A DNA stretch of 64,000 nt, from NCBI RefSeq assembly GCF_900215205.1, contig NZ_OBDY01000001.1, positions 740,786 through 804,785 of the forward strand. The letters run 5' to 3'. Within the stretch, counting starts at the first letter, position 1, and each line of letters begins with the position of its first letter. A program made the translations under genes and the position numbers. Origin of the DNA: Paractinoplanes atraurantiacus. Lineage in GTDB: Bacteria; Actinomycetota; Actinomycetes; Mycobacteriales; Micromonosporaceae. This document shows positions 33,983 to 43,587 of this stretch, one piece after another. A model generated the notes under the pieces. It saw nothing but the letters and a program-made list of their open reading frames with translations. It had not been told where the DNA came from and did no database searches.

Positions 33983-36900
33983 GTGAGCACGCCGGCCCCC
34001 TCCGCCGCGGTGCGCCGGCCGGCGTACCGCCTCGTCCGGCGTCCTCCCACCGAGCCGCCGGCGATCCTTCAGGACCCCTTCCAGACGTACGTGGTCTCCC
34101 ACACCGACGGGCCTCTCCTGGTGGTCGGCGGCCCCGGCACGGGCAAGACGACCACGCTCGTCGAGTCGGTGGCGGCCCGCGTCGCCGAGGGCGCCGACCC
34201 CGAGAGCATCCTGGTCCTCACCTTCGGCCGCCGCGGCTCGGCCGCCCTGCGCGACCGCATCGAGGCCCGGATCGCCGGCGACGAGGGCCGCATCGTCCAC
34301 GAGCCCCTCGTGCGCACCTTCCACGCGTACGCCTTCGGCCTGCTCCGCCGGGCCGCCGCCGAGCGCGGCGAGCCCTCGCCCCGCCTGCTCACCGGCCCCG
34401 AGCAAGACCTGATCATCCGCGAGCTCCTGGAGGTGGCGGGCGACCCCGAGGCCGCCGACCCGATCGGCTGGCCCGAGTCGCTGCGCCCCGCCCTGCCCAC
34501 AAAGGCCTTCGCCCAGCAGCTCCGAGACCTCATGCAGCGAGCCGCCGAGCGCGGCATCGGCCCGGCCGACCTGGCCCGCCTGGGCGAGCGCCTGGGCCGG
34601 GCCGACTGGCCGGCGGCGGCCCGCTTCCTCCGCGAATACGTGGCGGTCCTGGCCCTGCGCGACGTGACCACCAGGGGCTCGGCCGCCTACGACCCGGCCG
34701 AGCTGGTCCGGGCCGCCTCCGGCCTCCTGCTGGACACGCCCGGCCTGCTGGAGGCCGAGCGCCGCCGCCTCGCGTATGTCTACGTCGACGAGCTGGCCGA
34801 CACCGACCCGGCCCAGATAGAGCTCCTGCATCTGGTCGCCGGCGGCGGCAAGCCCCTGGTCGCCTTCGCCGACCCCGACGCTTCCATCTACGGCTTCCGG
34901 GGCGCCGACCCCGGCGTGGTCTCCAGCTTCCCGTCCCACTTCCGCACGGCGTCCGGAGCCGTGGCCGAGACGCTGACCCTGCACACGAACTACCGCGCCC
35001 CGGCCCCGCTGCTGGGCGCCACCAGCCGCGTGGCCCGCCGCATGCGAGGCCCCATCAGTCACCGCCCCATGCACCCACCCGAGCCCTCGGCCCCACCCGG
35101 CTCCCCGGCTCCGCTCGACCCTTCGGCTTCGGCTGGCCCCTCGGCTTCGCCGACCCCTTCGTCTGAGCCTGTGCCTTCGGCCGGGCCCTCGACCTCGCTC
35201 GGTCCCTCCCGCGGGTCCGAACCTTTGCCGGAACCCTCTGCCACGGCTGAGACTCCCTCCGCCGAATCTCATCTCGCGACCCCAGACGAGCGATCAACTT
35301 CCGATTCACCCCACTCGGCCGGAAATATCGTGACTCCGGGGCCGGGGCCGGGGCCGGGGCCGGGGCCGGGGCCGGGGCCGGGGCCGGGGCGAACCCCGCC
35401 TCGGGGCGAAGGTGGCGGGATTGCGGCGGGGGCGGTTGTCCGGATTTTTCGGGCGGCGACGGCTGAGGCGGCCTATGTGGCGCATGCCCTTCGGGAGGCT
35501 CACCTGCTTCAAGGGGTGCCGTGGTCGCGGATGGCCGTGGTGTTGAGGTCGACCTCGTTGCAGCTGCCCTCTTTGCAGCGGGCGCTGGCGGCCGCCGGGG
35601 TGCCGACCGTGACGCACGCTGAGGATCTGCCGCTTCATCTTCAGCCGGCGGTGGCGCCCTTCCTTCTGCTTCTGCGGTGTGCGCTGTCGCCGGAGGCGCT
35701 GAACGAAGAAGCCGCGGTCGCCCTGCTGCACTCGCCGCTCGGTGGGGCCGATCCGCTGGCGGAGCGGCGTTTGAGGCAGGGGCTGCGGGCGCTGGCGCTC
35801 GCGGCGGGGGATCGGCGGCCCTCGGGGGAGCTGCTGGTCGACGCGGTTCGCGACCCGGCCGGGCTCGACATGGTGGAGCGGCGCTGGGCGCATCCGGCGC
35901 AGCAGGTGGCACGGCTGCTCGCGACGGCGCGGGAGGCGGCCGCGGCGCCCGGGGCGACGGCCGAGCAGGTGCTGTGGACGGTGTGGAAGGCCAGCGGGCT
36001 GGCCGACCGGTGGTACGCGATGAGCACCCGCAACGGCCCGGCCCCGGAGAACGCGGACGCGGGCCGGGCCCGGCAGTGGCGGGCCGAGGCGGCCGATCGC
36101 GATCTCGACTCGATGGTGGTGCTCTTCGACGCGGCGGCCCGGTTCGTCGACCGGCTGCCCGGCGCCCGCACCGAGGTCTTCCTCGACCACGTCCTGGCCC
36201 AGGACCTGCCGGCCGATTCGATCGCGCCGAGCGCCGACCGGGGCGAGGCCGTACGGCTGCTGACCGCCCACGCCGCCAAAGGCCTGGAGTGGGACGTCGT
36301 GGTCCTGGCCGGCGTTCAGGAGGGCATCTGGCCCGACCTGCGCCTGCGCGGCAGCCTGCTCGGCTCGGAGCGCCTGGTCGACTTCATCGCCGGCCGGGCC
36401 GCCTCCGGCGAGGCCGCGGTGGTCGGCCAGACGTCGGCCATGCTCGACGAGGAACGCCGTCTGTTCTATGTGGCCGCCACCCGCGCCCGCCACAAGCTGA
36501 TCGCCACCGCCGTCGCCTCGGCCGGCGTCGGCGGCTCCGAGGGGGAGGAGCAGCCCAGCCGCTTCCTCAGCGAGCTCGCCGAACCCGAGCCGGGCCCCGA
36601 GGCCCCACCCACCGACCCCGAAGACCCGGGCCCGACCGAGCCCGACGCCGACCCTTCCGACCCGGGCCCGCCCGAGCCCGACCCCGACGACCCCGGCCCA
36701 TCCGAGGACCCGTGGGACACCGACCCGCCGGATCGCGACCGGGGCGTATCCGGCGACGACGCACCCGAGGCCAGCGACGGCGCACCCGAGGCCGGCGGCG
36801 CGCCCGAGGCCGACAGCGACGCGTCTGAGGCCGACAGCGACGCGCCCAAATATGACGGCGGCGCGCCCAAATATGACGGCGGCGCGCCCAAGGCTGACGG

Positions 36901-38251
36901 CGGCGCTCCTGAGGCCAACGATGGCTCGACCAAATCGGACGGTAGCGTCGAAATCGCCGGTGTCGGGGCGGCCGACGCCGGTCGAACCGGCGGCGGCGCG
37001 GGCGCGAGAGGAAAGCCGGGTGCGAGCCTCGGCCGCGGGTCCGAGGCCCGGATCGAGGAGGCGATTCTGTTCGGGCCGAGGGCCGACATCGAGCCCGGCT
37101 TCGAGACTCCGGCCGATGACGACGCGAGCGCCGAGGAAGACGCGAGCGCCGGAGAGCACGGGAGCGCCGGGGAACACGCGGGCGCCGGAGAGAACGCGAG
37201 CGCCGAGGAACACGTAGGCAGGGAGCACGCGGGCGGGGAGCGGGCGCCGGGTGAACCCGGTGAGCTGACCATGGGGCGGCCACCCCGGGCGCTCACCCTG
37301 TCGGCTCTCGTGGCCGAGCTTCGTACGGTCGTCGTCAGCGGCAACCAGACTCCCGGCCGGCGGCGGGCCGCGGCGGCGGAACTGGCCAAGCTGGCCCGGG
37401 CCGGTGTCGCCGGAGCCCATCCGGACGAGTGGTGGGGGCTGCGGCCTCTCTCCGACGACCGGCCCCTCGTGGATGAGGGCGAGCCCGTCAAGGTCACTCC
37501 CTCCTCGATGGAGAGCGCCCTGCGGTGCAGTCTTCGCTGGCTCCTCGAGCGACATGGCGGCGCCGCCCCGGCCGGGCCCGCCCAGGGTGTCGGCAACCTG
37601 GTGCACGCCGCCGCCATGCTGGCCGAGAACGCCAACGCCGACCGGGAAAAGCTTGTCGAATATGTGAGCGCCCGCTTCGACGCCATCGAGCTGGCCGCCC
37701 GCTGGCTGGCCGGTCCGGAGCAGGAGCGGGCCCAGGGCATGGTCGACAAGCTGTTGCGCTGGCTCGCCGTCAATCCGCGGCGGCTGCTCGCCATCGAGCA
37801 CGAGTTCACCGTGCGGCTCGAGGACGAGCGGCGGCCGATCGAGCTGACCGGGCGGGTCGACCGGCTCGAGATCGACGAGGACGGGCGCCTGGTCGTCATC
37901 GACCTCAAGACCGGTAAGACCACCGCCGTCTCCTCGGCCGATCTCGAGGAGCACGCCCAGCTGGCCGGCTATCAGACCGCCGTGCAGGCCGGCGCCTTCG
38001 GCGACTACGGCGACGAGAGCGGCGGCGCCGCCCTCGTGCAGCTCGGGCCGGGCAAGGAGGCCCGCGAGCAGATGCAGCTTCCGCTGGCCGACGCCGCCGA
38101 TCCTGAGTGGGCTCAGGCCATGGTCCGGCGGACGGCCGAGACCATGGCTGCCGCCACCTTCTCCGCCGTCGCCAACAGCCGTTGCCGGGTCTGCCCGGTC
38201 CGCACCAGTTGCCCCATCTCCGGCAAAGGCCGCCAAGTGGTAGAGCAGTGA
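33983..38251 (+). CDS. adnA: AdnA-type helicase-nuclease subunit with two large disordered insertions
   Basis: Subunit of the actinobacterial AdnAB enzyme that resects DNA double-strand breaks. It has 1422 residues against about 1050 in mycobacteria. UvrD-type motifs: Walker A GGPGTGKTT, motif II VDELADTD, motif III ADPDASIYGFRGAD (Gln replaced), motif VI FYVAATRAR. The C-terminal RecB-type nuclease has VVIDLKTGKT and a Cys set (ALRCSLRW, CRVCPVRTSC) resembling an iron-sulfur nuclease. Two low-complexity insertions, about residues 363-478 (with nine Pro-Gly) and 869-1095, account for the extra length. The adnB start overlaps its stop by 4 bp (GTGA). Confidence 0.88.
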   Translation: MSTPAPSAAVRRPAYRLVRRPPTEPPAILQDPFQTYVVSHTDGPLLVVGGPGTGKTTTLVESVAARVAEGADPESILVLTFGRRGSAALRDRIEARIAGDEGRIVHEPLVRTFHAYAFGLLRRAAAERGEPSPRLLTGPEQDLIIRELLEVAGDPEAADPIGWPESLRPALPTKAFAQQLRDLMQRAAERGIGPADLARLGERLGRADWPAAARFLREYVAVLALRDVTTRGSAAYDPAELVRAASGLLLDTPGLLEAERRRLAYVYVDELADTDPAQIELLHLVAGGGKPLVAFADPDASIYGFRGADPGVVSSFPSHFRTASGAVAETLTLHTNYRAPAPLLGATSRVARRMRGPISHRPMHPPEPSAPPGSPAPLDPSASAGPSASPTPSSEPVPSAGPSTSLGPSRGSEPLPEPSATAETPSAESHLATPDERSTSDSPHSAGNIVTPGPGPGPGPGPGPGPGPGRTPPRGEGGGIAAGAVVRIFRAATAEAAYVAHALREAHLLQGVPWSRMAVVLRSTSLQLPSLQRALAAAGVPTVTHAEDLPLHLQPAVAPFLLLLRCALSPEALNEEAAVALLHSPLGGADPLAERRLRQGLRALALAAGDRRPSGELLVDAVRDPAGLDMVERRWAHPAQQVARLLATAREAAAAPGATAEQVLWTVWKASGLADRWYAMSTRNGPAPENADAGRARQWRAEAADRDLDSMVVLFDAAARFVDRLPGARTEVFLDHVLAQDLPADSIAPSADRGEAVRLLTAHAAKGLEWDVVVLAGVQEGIWPDLRLRGSLLGSERLVDFIAGRAASGEAAVVGQTSAMLDEERRLFYVAATRARHKLIATAVASAGVGGSEGEEQPSRFLSELAEPEPGPEAPPTDPEDPGPTEPDADPSDPGPPEPDPDDPGPSEDPWDTDPPDRDRGVSGDDAPEASDGAPEAGGAPEADSDASEADSDAPKYDGGAPKYDGGAPKADGGAPEANDGSTKSDGSVEIAGVGAADAGRTGGGAGARGKPGASLGRGSEARIEEAILFGPRADIEPGFETPADDDASAEEDASAGEHGSAGEHAGAGENASAEEHVGREHAGGERAPGEPGELTMGRPPRALTLSALVAELRTVVVSGNQTPGRRRAAAAELAKLARAGVAGAHPDEWWGLRPLSDDRPLVDEGEPVKVTPSSMESALRCSLRWLLERHGGAAPAGPAQGVGNLVHAAAMLAENANADREKLVEYVSARFDAIELAARWLAGPEQERAQGMVDKLLRWLAVNPRRLLAIEHEFTVRLEDERRPIELTGRVDRLEIDEDGRLVVIDLKTGKTTAVSSADLEEHAQLAGYQTAVQAGAFGDYGDESGGAALVQLGPGKEAREQMQLPLADAADPEWAQAMVRRTAETMAAATFSAVANSRCRVCPVRTSCPISGKGRQVVEQ
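35336..35389 (+). repeat. (CCGGGG)9 hexanucleotide tract
   Basis: Nine perfect copies of CCGGGG encode (Pro-Gly)9 in the first insertion of AdnA. The G-runs could form a G-quadruplex on the coding strand. Slippage would keep frame. Confidence 0.97.
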
Positions 38252-41200
38252 CCCAGCCGAGTCTTTTCGCCGACGAGCCGTCGGCGCCGCGCCGGCGGGC
38301 CGACGCCGGGCCCCGCTACACGCCGGACGAGCTGGCCCGGCTGCTGCGGCTGCACCGGCCGACCCCGGAGCAGGCCGAGATCATCTCGGCGCCGGTGGAG
38401 CCGTTGCTCGTGGTGGCCGGGGCCGGCTCCGGCAAGACCGAGACGATGGCGTCCCGTGTCGTCTGGCTGGTCGCCAACGGCTACGCCCACCCGGACGAGA
38501 TCCTCGGCCTGACCTTCACCCGCAAGGCCGCCGGCGAGCTCGCCCACCGGGTCCGCACGCGGCTGGGCCAGCTCGTCCGCCGCCTCGGACGGGACGACGC
38601 CCTGGCCGGTGAGGCCACCATTTCGACCTATCACTCGTACGCGGCCCGGGTCGTCACCGAGCACGGCCTGCGCGCCGGTTTCGAGCCGTCGGCGCGGCTG
38701 CTCACCGAGGCCGCCCGCTGGCAGATCGTCGACTCGCTGGTCCGGTCGTACACGGGCGAGATGACCGGCGTGAACCGGGCGCCGGGCACGGTCACCGACG
38801 ACGTGCTGGCCCTTTCCGGCGAGCTGGCCGAGCATCTGGTCGCGCCGGACGATCTGGCCGCCTGGACCGGCCGGTTCTTCGCCGAGGTGCAGGAGCTGCC
38901 CGGCCGTGTCTACAAGGACGTGGCCGACATGCTGGGCCGGCAGCGCCTGCGGCTCACCCTGCTGCCGCTCGTGCGCCTCTACGAGCAGCGCAAGCTGGAC
39001 CTGGAGGCGATGGACTTCGGCGACCAGATGGCCCGGGCCGCGATGGTGGCCCGCGACCATCCGGAGGTCGGCGAGATCGAGCGCGGCCGCTTCAAGATCG
39101 TCCTGCTGGACGAGTATCAGGACACCAGCCACGCGCAGGTGACCATGTTGAACAACCTGTTCGGCGGCGGTCACCCGGTCACCGCGGTCGGCGACCCCTG
39201 CCAGTCGATCTACGGCTGGCGCGGCGCCTCGGCCGGCACGCTGGAGCGGTTCCCGTCCGAGTTCACCCGCTCCGACGGCACCCGGGCCCGCATCCGGGCT
39301 CTGACCCGCAGCTGGCGCAACCGTCCCGAGATCCTCCAGGTCGCCAATGTGCTCTCCGAGCCGCTGCGGGCGTTCGGCGCCCGGGTCGAGGAGCTGCGTT
39401 CGGCGGCCCGGGTGGCCGACGTCGGCGGGCGGACGGTGTCGTGCGCGCTGCTGCCGACCAACGCCCGCGAGGCCGACTGGATCGCCGACTCGATGCTGCG
39501 GGCCTGGCAGATCGCGGCCGGCATGCCCGGCTCGCCGCCCGACGAGATCCCGATCGAGAAGCGGCCGACCAGCGCCGTGCTGGTGCGGGTGCGGAGCCAG
39601 ATCGCGGCGATCGAGGAGGCGCTGCGCGATCGGGGGCTGCCGGTCGAGGTGGTCGGTCTGGGCGGGCTTCTGGACACCCCGGAGGTACGCGACGTCGTCT
39701 GCACGATGCGGGTGCTGGCCGACCCGACGGACGGCGCCTCGCTGCTCCGCCTGCTCACCGGCGCCCGCTGGCGGATCGGCCCGCGCGACCTGGTGGCGCT
39801 GCACCGTCGGGCCCGTCATCTGGCCGCCGCCCGGGCCGCCGTGGTGGCCGGGGCCGAGCCCGACGACGTGGTCGGCGACCGCCTCGACGACGCCACACTG
39901 GTCGAGGCGATGGCCGACCTGGGCGCGCCGCAGCTGTACTCGGCCGAGGGCTATGCGCGCCTCCATGCGTACAGCCGCGAATTGAGTGCCTTGCGGCAGC
40001 GCCTCGACCAGCCGTTGCCCGATCTGGTGGCCGACATCGAGCGGACCGCCGGGCTGGACGTCGAGGTCGCCGTGCGCGGGTGGGCGGCGGGCGACGCCGG
40101 TCTGGCCCGCGGGCATCTGGACGCGCTCGGCGACACCGCCGCCCGCTACGCGGCCGAGACCGACGGGGGCACGCTGGCCGGGTTCCTCGCCTTCCTGGCC
40201 GCGGCCGAGGAGGAGGAGCGCGGCCTGGAGCCGGGCCAGGTCGACGTGGTCGAGGGCGCGGTGCAGATCCTCACCGCGCACGCCGCGAAGGGCCTGGAGT
40301 GGGACGTGGTGTCGGTGGCCGGCCTGAGCCGCGGCGTGTGGCCTGGTCAGAGCCGCAACACCGACCACTACCTGATGGGCGTGGGTGTGCTGCCGTTCCC
40401 GCTGCGCGGCGACCGGGACGGCCTGCCCCGGCTCGATCTGTCCGAGGCGCTGGAGCAGAAGGACGCGGTCGCCGCGGTCACCGCGTTCGGCCGGGCCTGG
40501 CGCGAGCACGACGAGCGGGAGGAGCGCCGCCTGGCCTACGTCGCGGTGACCCGGCCCCGGCGGCTGCTGCTCTGCTCGGGCTACTGGTGGGGCGATGGTG
40601 TGAAGCGCCCGCGCGGCCCGTCGGTCTTCCTCGACGAGATCCGCGCGACCTGCGACGAGGGTGCCGGCGTGGTCGACGTCTGGACGCCGGAGCCCGCCGC
40701 GGGCGCCACGAACCCGGCCGACCAGCAGGACAAGCGGGTGGAGTGGCCGTCCGACCCGCTGGGCCGGCGCCGCCCGGCCATGGCGGCCGCGGCCGACCTG
40801 ATCCGCCGGATGATCGCCCAGCCCGACCCGTCGGCCGCCGAGGCGTTCGTCGAGCTGGCCGAGCAGGAGCCGGAGATTCTGGCCCGGGCCGGCCTGGCCG
40901 CCGACCTGACCGGCATGCCGGCCGAGGGTCAGGACGACATCGACCGCTGGCGCAAGGAGGCCGACCTGCTGCTGGCCGAGCGCGACGAGCGGGCCCGGCG
41001 GGACGGCCCGATCGAGGTGGCCCTGCCGGCGCATCTCTCCGTCTCGCAGCTGGTCGTGCTGCGCCGCGACCCGCAGGCGCTGGCCCGGTCGCTGCGCCGT
41101 CCGCTGCCGCCGCGGCCGATGCCGCACGCCCGGCGGGGCACGGCCTTCCACTCGTGGCTGGAGCAGCGGTTCGGCGCCGAGCGGCTGATCGACATCGACG

Positions 41201-41628
41201 AGCTGCCGGGCGCGGCCGACGACGACGCGGCCGCCGACGAGGAGCTGGCCGCCCTCCAGGAGGCCTTCCTGGCCAGTGAGTGGGCCGACCGCACCCCGGT
41301 CGAGGTGGAGGTTCCGTTCGCCACCACGATCGCCGGGGTGGTGGTGCGCGGCCGGATGGACGCCGTGTTCGCCGAGTCGGCCAACCGCTACGACGTCATC
41401 GACTGGAAGACCGGCCGCCGGCCCGAGGGCGCCGACGCCGAGGCCGCGGCGATTCAGCTCGCGGCGTACCGGATCGCCTGGGCCTCGCTGGCCGGGGTGC
41501 CGGTCAACCGGGTCCGTGCCGCCTTCCACTACGTCCGCGAGCAGGTCACCGTGCGGCCGGTCGACCTGCTGAGCGCCGAGGAGCTGGCCGCCATGGTGGA
41601 GCGGATCCCTACTCCAACGGGTGATTGA
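38248..41628 (+). CDS. adnB: AdnB-type helicase-nuclease subunit
   Basis: Second AdnAB subunit, 1126 residues, normal size. Complete UvrD motifs: Walker A AGAGSGKTE, DEYQDTSHAQ, GDPCQSIYGWRGAS, LAYVAVTRPRR. The C-terminal RecB-like nuclease shows GTAFHSWLEQRF, RGRMDAV and YDVIDWKTGRRP. No iron-sulfur Cys set is visible here, unlike in AdnA. In mycobacteria AdnB is the lead motor of the heterodimer. The GTG start overlaps the adnA stop, giving coupled translation of the two subunits. The 3' end overlaps a convergent small gene by 20 bp. Confidence 0.94.
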   Translation: MTQPSLFADEPSAPRRRADAGPRYTPDELARLLRLHRPTPEQAEIISAPVEPLLVVAGAGSGKTETMASRVVWLVANGYAHPDEILGLTFTRKAAGELAHRVRTRLGQLVRRLGRDDALAGEATISTYHSYAARVVTEHGLRAGFEPSARLLTEAARWQIVDSLVRSYTGEMTGVNRAPGTVTDDVLALSGELAEHLVAPDDLAAWTGRFFAEVQELPGRVYKDVADMLGRQRLRLTLLPLVRLYEQRKLDLEAMDFGDQMARAAMVARDHPEVGEIERGRFKIVLLDEYQDTSHAQVTMLNNLFGGGHPVTAVGDPCQSIYGWRGASAGTLERFPSEFTRSDGTRARIRALTRSWRNRPEILQVANVLSEPLRAFGARVEELRSAARVADVGGRTVSCALLPTNAREADWIADSMLRAWQIAAGMPGSPPDEIPIEKRPTSAVLVRVRSQIAAIEEALRDRGLPVEVVGLGGLLDTPEVRDVVCTMRVLADPTDGASLLRLLTGARWRIGPRDLVALHRRARHLAAARAAVVAGAEPDDVVGDRLDDATLVEAMADLGAPQLYSAEGYARLHAYSRELSALRQRLDQPLPDLVADIERTAGLDVEVAVRGWAAGDAGLARGHLDALGDTAARYAAETDGGTLAGFLAFLAAAEEEERGLEPGQVDVVEGAVQILTAHAAKGLEWDVVSVAGLSRGVWPGQSRNTDHYLMGVGVLPFPLRGDRDGLPRLDLSEALEQKDAVAAVTAFGRAWREHDEREERRLAYVAVTRPRRLLLCSGYWWGDGVKRPRGPSVFLDEIRATCDEGAGVVDVWTPEPAAGATNPADQQDKRVEWPSDPLGRRRPAMAAAADLIRRMIAQPDPSAAEAFVELAEQEPEILARAGLAADLTGMPAEGQDDIDRWRKEADLLLAERDERARRDGPIEVALPAHLSVSQLVVLRRDPQALARSLRRPLPPRPMPHARRGTAFHSWLEQRFGAERLIDIDELPGAADDDAAADEELAALQEAFLASEWADRTPVEVEVPFATTIAGVVVRGRMDAVFAESANRYDVIDWKTGRRPEGADAEAAAIQLAAYRIAWASLAGVPVNRVRAAFHYVREQVTVRPVDLLSAEELAAMVERIPTPTGD

Positions 41629-42031
41629 GCCCGGCCGCCGCCAGAAGGTGCAGCAGGGCCGCCGCGTAGGCCCCCTCGACCGTCGCGGCCGTGAACTCCC
41701 GTCGCTCGCCGAGCAGGTCGATCAGCACCTCGTACCCGTTAGGACCTCGCCTGAGCTGCTGGAACGTTCCGCCGAGGAGCTCGCGAAGCTGGTCCTCGCG
41801 GGGCAGCCACACCGTCTCGTCCATCTCGACGTCGTCCAGAGCCCACTCGGTGGTCCCGTTGAAGCCGATCACCGGACCCTCCGGCATCGCGTGGACCTCG
41901 ATGGTCATGTTGCTCAGTACGAAGACCTCGTCGTCCAGGTCGCGGTCGGGGATGGCGAACCGGTCGCCCAGCGCCGGTTTCCAGGTCAGCCCGGCCTCCT
42001 TGAGCTGTCCAGCGAGTTGTACTCCGATCAC
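41609..42031 (-). CDS. Conserved hypothetical protein
   Basis: A 140-residue soluble acidic protein (GDRFAIPDRDLDDEVFVLSNM, FNGTTEWALDDVEMDETVWLPREDQLRELLGGTF). GTG 42031 has AAAGGGGG upstream, a good site. I recall related actinobacterial proteins labelled as pilus assembly CpaE, but nothing here resembles a CpaE ATPase, so I give no function. Overlaps the 3' end of adnB on the other strand. Confidence 0.7.
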   Translation of the reverse strand: MIGVQLAGQLKEAGLTWKPALGDRFAIPDRDLDDEVFVLSNMTIEVHAMPEGPVIGFNGTTEWALDDVEMDETVWLPREDQLRELLGGTFQQLRRGPNGYEVLIDLLGERREFTAATVEGAYAAALLHLLAAAGLNHPLE

Positions 42032-42094
42032 CGGCAGTCCCCCTTTCTCGTGTTAGGCTCTCCGCGTTGTCAGTTTGGTTCCCAAGTACTCAGG

Positions 42095-42125
42095 AGCGCC
42101 TGTGGGGAAGTCTGCCCCAGGCGCT
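42095..42125 (+). terminator. Hairpin followed by CTTTGTC upstream of cspA
   Basis: An 11-bp stem with a 2-nt bulge (AGCGCCT..GGGG / CCCCAGGCGCT). It could terminate transcripts reading through from adnB. Confidence 0.5.
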
Positions 42126-42197
42126 CTTTGTCGTAACCCGGGTTTCTCCGGTACGGGCGATCAGTACGGCAGCACGAGACTCACGAAGTGTGGGTCT

Positions 42198-42232
42198 TAC
42201 TATTTCGTTCCCGTCCATACTGGTCGGGAACG
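42198..42232 (+). promoter_or_regulatory. cspA promoter region and 5' leader hairpin
   Basis: A probable -10 TACTAT (42198-42203) is followed at the expected transcription start by a perfect 8-bp inverted repeat, CGTTCCCG / CGGGAACG (42206-42232), with an 11-nt loop. It would fold at the very 5' end of the cspA mRNA. Role in cold regulation is inferred only. Confidence 0.5.
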
Positions 42233-42254
42233 ATCGACCGTCGAGGAGACGAGC

Positions 42255-42458
42255 ATGGTTACCGGCGTTGTGAAGTGGTTCAACGCGGACAAGGGCTTCG
42301 GGTTCATCACCCCGGACGACGGCGGCGCCGACGTCTTCGCCCACTTCTCCGCTATCCAGACTTCCGGCTACCGCTCGCTGGACGAGAACCAGCGGGTCGA
42401 GTTCGAGGTCACGCAGGGCCAGAAGGGCCCGCAGGCCGCGAACATCCGCCCGCTCTGA
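42255..42458 (+). CDS. cspA: Cold-shock protein (CspA family)
   Basis: A 67-residue single cold-shock domain protein that binds single-stranded RNA/DNA and acts as an RNA chaperone. RNP-1 is KGFGFI and RNP-2 is VFAHF. The start [18 protein letters not shown] is canonical. GAGGAG lies 6 nt before the ATG. A strong terminator follows, so it is monocistronic. Confidence 0.97.
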   Translation: MVTGVVKWFNADKGFGFITPDDGGADVFAHFSAIQTSGYRSLDENQRVEFEVTQGQKGPQAANIRPL

Positions 42459-42495
42459 TCTCCATCCGGAGCAGGTAGCAGGTAGAACGACAAGA

Positions 42496-42538
42496 ACGGC
42501 GCCGCATCCCCCAGCCGGGGTGCGGCGCCGTTTTCGTT
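42496..42538 (+). terminator. Rho-independent terminator of cspA
   Basis: A 16-bp stem (AACGGCGCCGCATCCC and its complement, one G-T pair), 6-nt loop, followed by TTCGTT with a T-run. Confidence 0.9.
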
Positions 42539-42556
42539 GCTTCAGACCGGCACAGG

Positions 42557-43270
42557 TCAGACCGCCGCGGCCTCGGGCAGAGGCGCGGTGCCGCCCAGGT
42601 GGGCCGGGAGCCACCAGCGGTCCTCAGGACCCGAGGGCTTGTCCGGGTACGCCCGCTGGGCCGCGTCCAGGAGCCCGCTGAGCCGCTCCTTGAGGATCGC
42701 GGTCAGCGCGTCGGGCGAGACGCCTTTCTGCATCTCGATCGCCTCGCCGATCTTGATGATGACCGGCACGTGACGCTTGCCCAGCTCCTTCTTGTGTCCC
42801 TTGGTCCAGAGCCGCTGCGGGCCCCAGACGACCATCGGGATCAACGGCACCTTGGCCGTACGGGCCAGCCGCACCGCGCCCGACTTGAGTTCCTTGACGG
42901 TGAACGACTCGCTGATCGTCGCCTCGGGGAAGACGCCGACCACCTCCCCGTCCTTCAGGGCCTGGGTCGCCTCGCGGAACGACGCGGCGCCGGCGTCACG
43001 GTCGACCGGGATGTGCCGCATGCCGCGCATCAGCGGGCCGCTGATCTTGTGGTCGAAGACGGATTTCTTGGCCATGAAGCGGACGAGCCGCTTGGCCGGC
43101 TGGGCGCCGAGCCCGCAGAAGATGAAGTCGAGGTAGCTCACGTGGTTGCTCGCCAGCACCGCCCCGCCCGCCGGCGGGATGTGCTCGGCTCCGTCCACCT
43201 GAATCTTCAGGTCGAGCGCGCGGAACCAGGCCTTTGCCGCCGCGACCACCGGGGGATACACGAGTTCCAT
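42557..43270 (-). CDS. plsC: 1-acyl-sn-glycerol-3-phosphate acyltransferase
   Basis: A 237-residue PlsC-type acyltransferase for phospholipid (phosphatidate) synthesis at the membrane. Motif I NHVSYLD (residues 42-48), the RHIPVDRD block (85-92) and motif III FPEA (114-117) are present. ATG 43270 (MELVYPPVV) is preferred over an upstream start because TACCGT (43277-43282, minus strand) ends 6 nt before it. Confidence 0.92.
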   Translation of the reverse strand: MELVYPPVVAAAKAWFRALDLKIQVDGAEHIPPAGGAVLASNHVSYLDFIFCGLGAQPAKRLVRFMAKKSVFDHKISGPLMRGMRHIPVDRDAGAASFREATQALKDGEVVGVFPEATISESFTVKELKSGAVRLARTAKVPLIPMVVWGPQRLWTKGHKKELGKRHVPVIIKIGEAIEMQKGVSPDALTAILKERLSGLLDAAQRAYPDKPSGPEDRWWLPAHLGGTAPLPEAAAV

Positions 43271-43379
43271 GGCAAGACGGTAGCGGACGTCGCTGAATTT
43301 CTCCTGGGCCGGATGCAACGGAACGCCCCTAACGAGCGTCTTACCAATGTCTGGTCTTTTTCAACGGGGAGGCGACGGC

Positions 43380-43553
43380 ATGCGGGGTCCCTCGGCCCGC
43401 CGTGAGCTGGCGTATGTGTGCGCCTTCGCCTCGGTGGGCGTCGTGCTGGTTCTCGCCGTGGCTTTCACTCCGTGGTATCCGGCTCTGTCCGATCCGGCCG
43501 GTGTCGCTCCCGCCGTGTGGCACCAGATGCTGGGGTTGCTCGGGGGCGTCTAG
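43380..43553 (+). CDS. Small single-helix membrane protein
   Basis: A 57-residue protein with one hydrophobic segment (about 10-31) and a short outer part (FTPWYPALSDPAGVAPAVWHQML). ATG 43380 has GGGGAGG 7 nt upstream. Unknown function; the next membrane-anchored gene is 35 bp away and may be co-transcribed. Confidence 0.6.
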   Translation: MRGPSARRELAYVCAFASVGVVLVLAVAFTPWYPALSDPAGVAPAVWHQMLGLLGGV

Positions 43554-43587
43554 GGCTCGTTCACGATCGTGGTGTTCACTGGGATTC

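Noticed and set aside
35306..38236. Very long minus-strand frames antisense to adnA and adnB.
   Set aside because: GC-rich codon bias opens all frames; the proteins are Arg/Gly/Leu/Ala-rich without domains, while the plus strand encodes full helicase and nuclease motifs.
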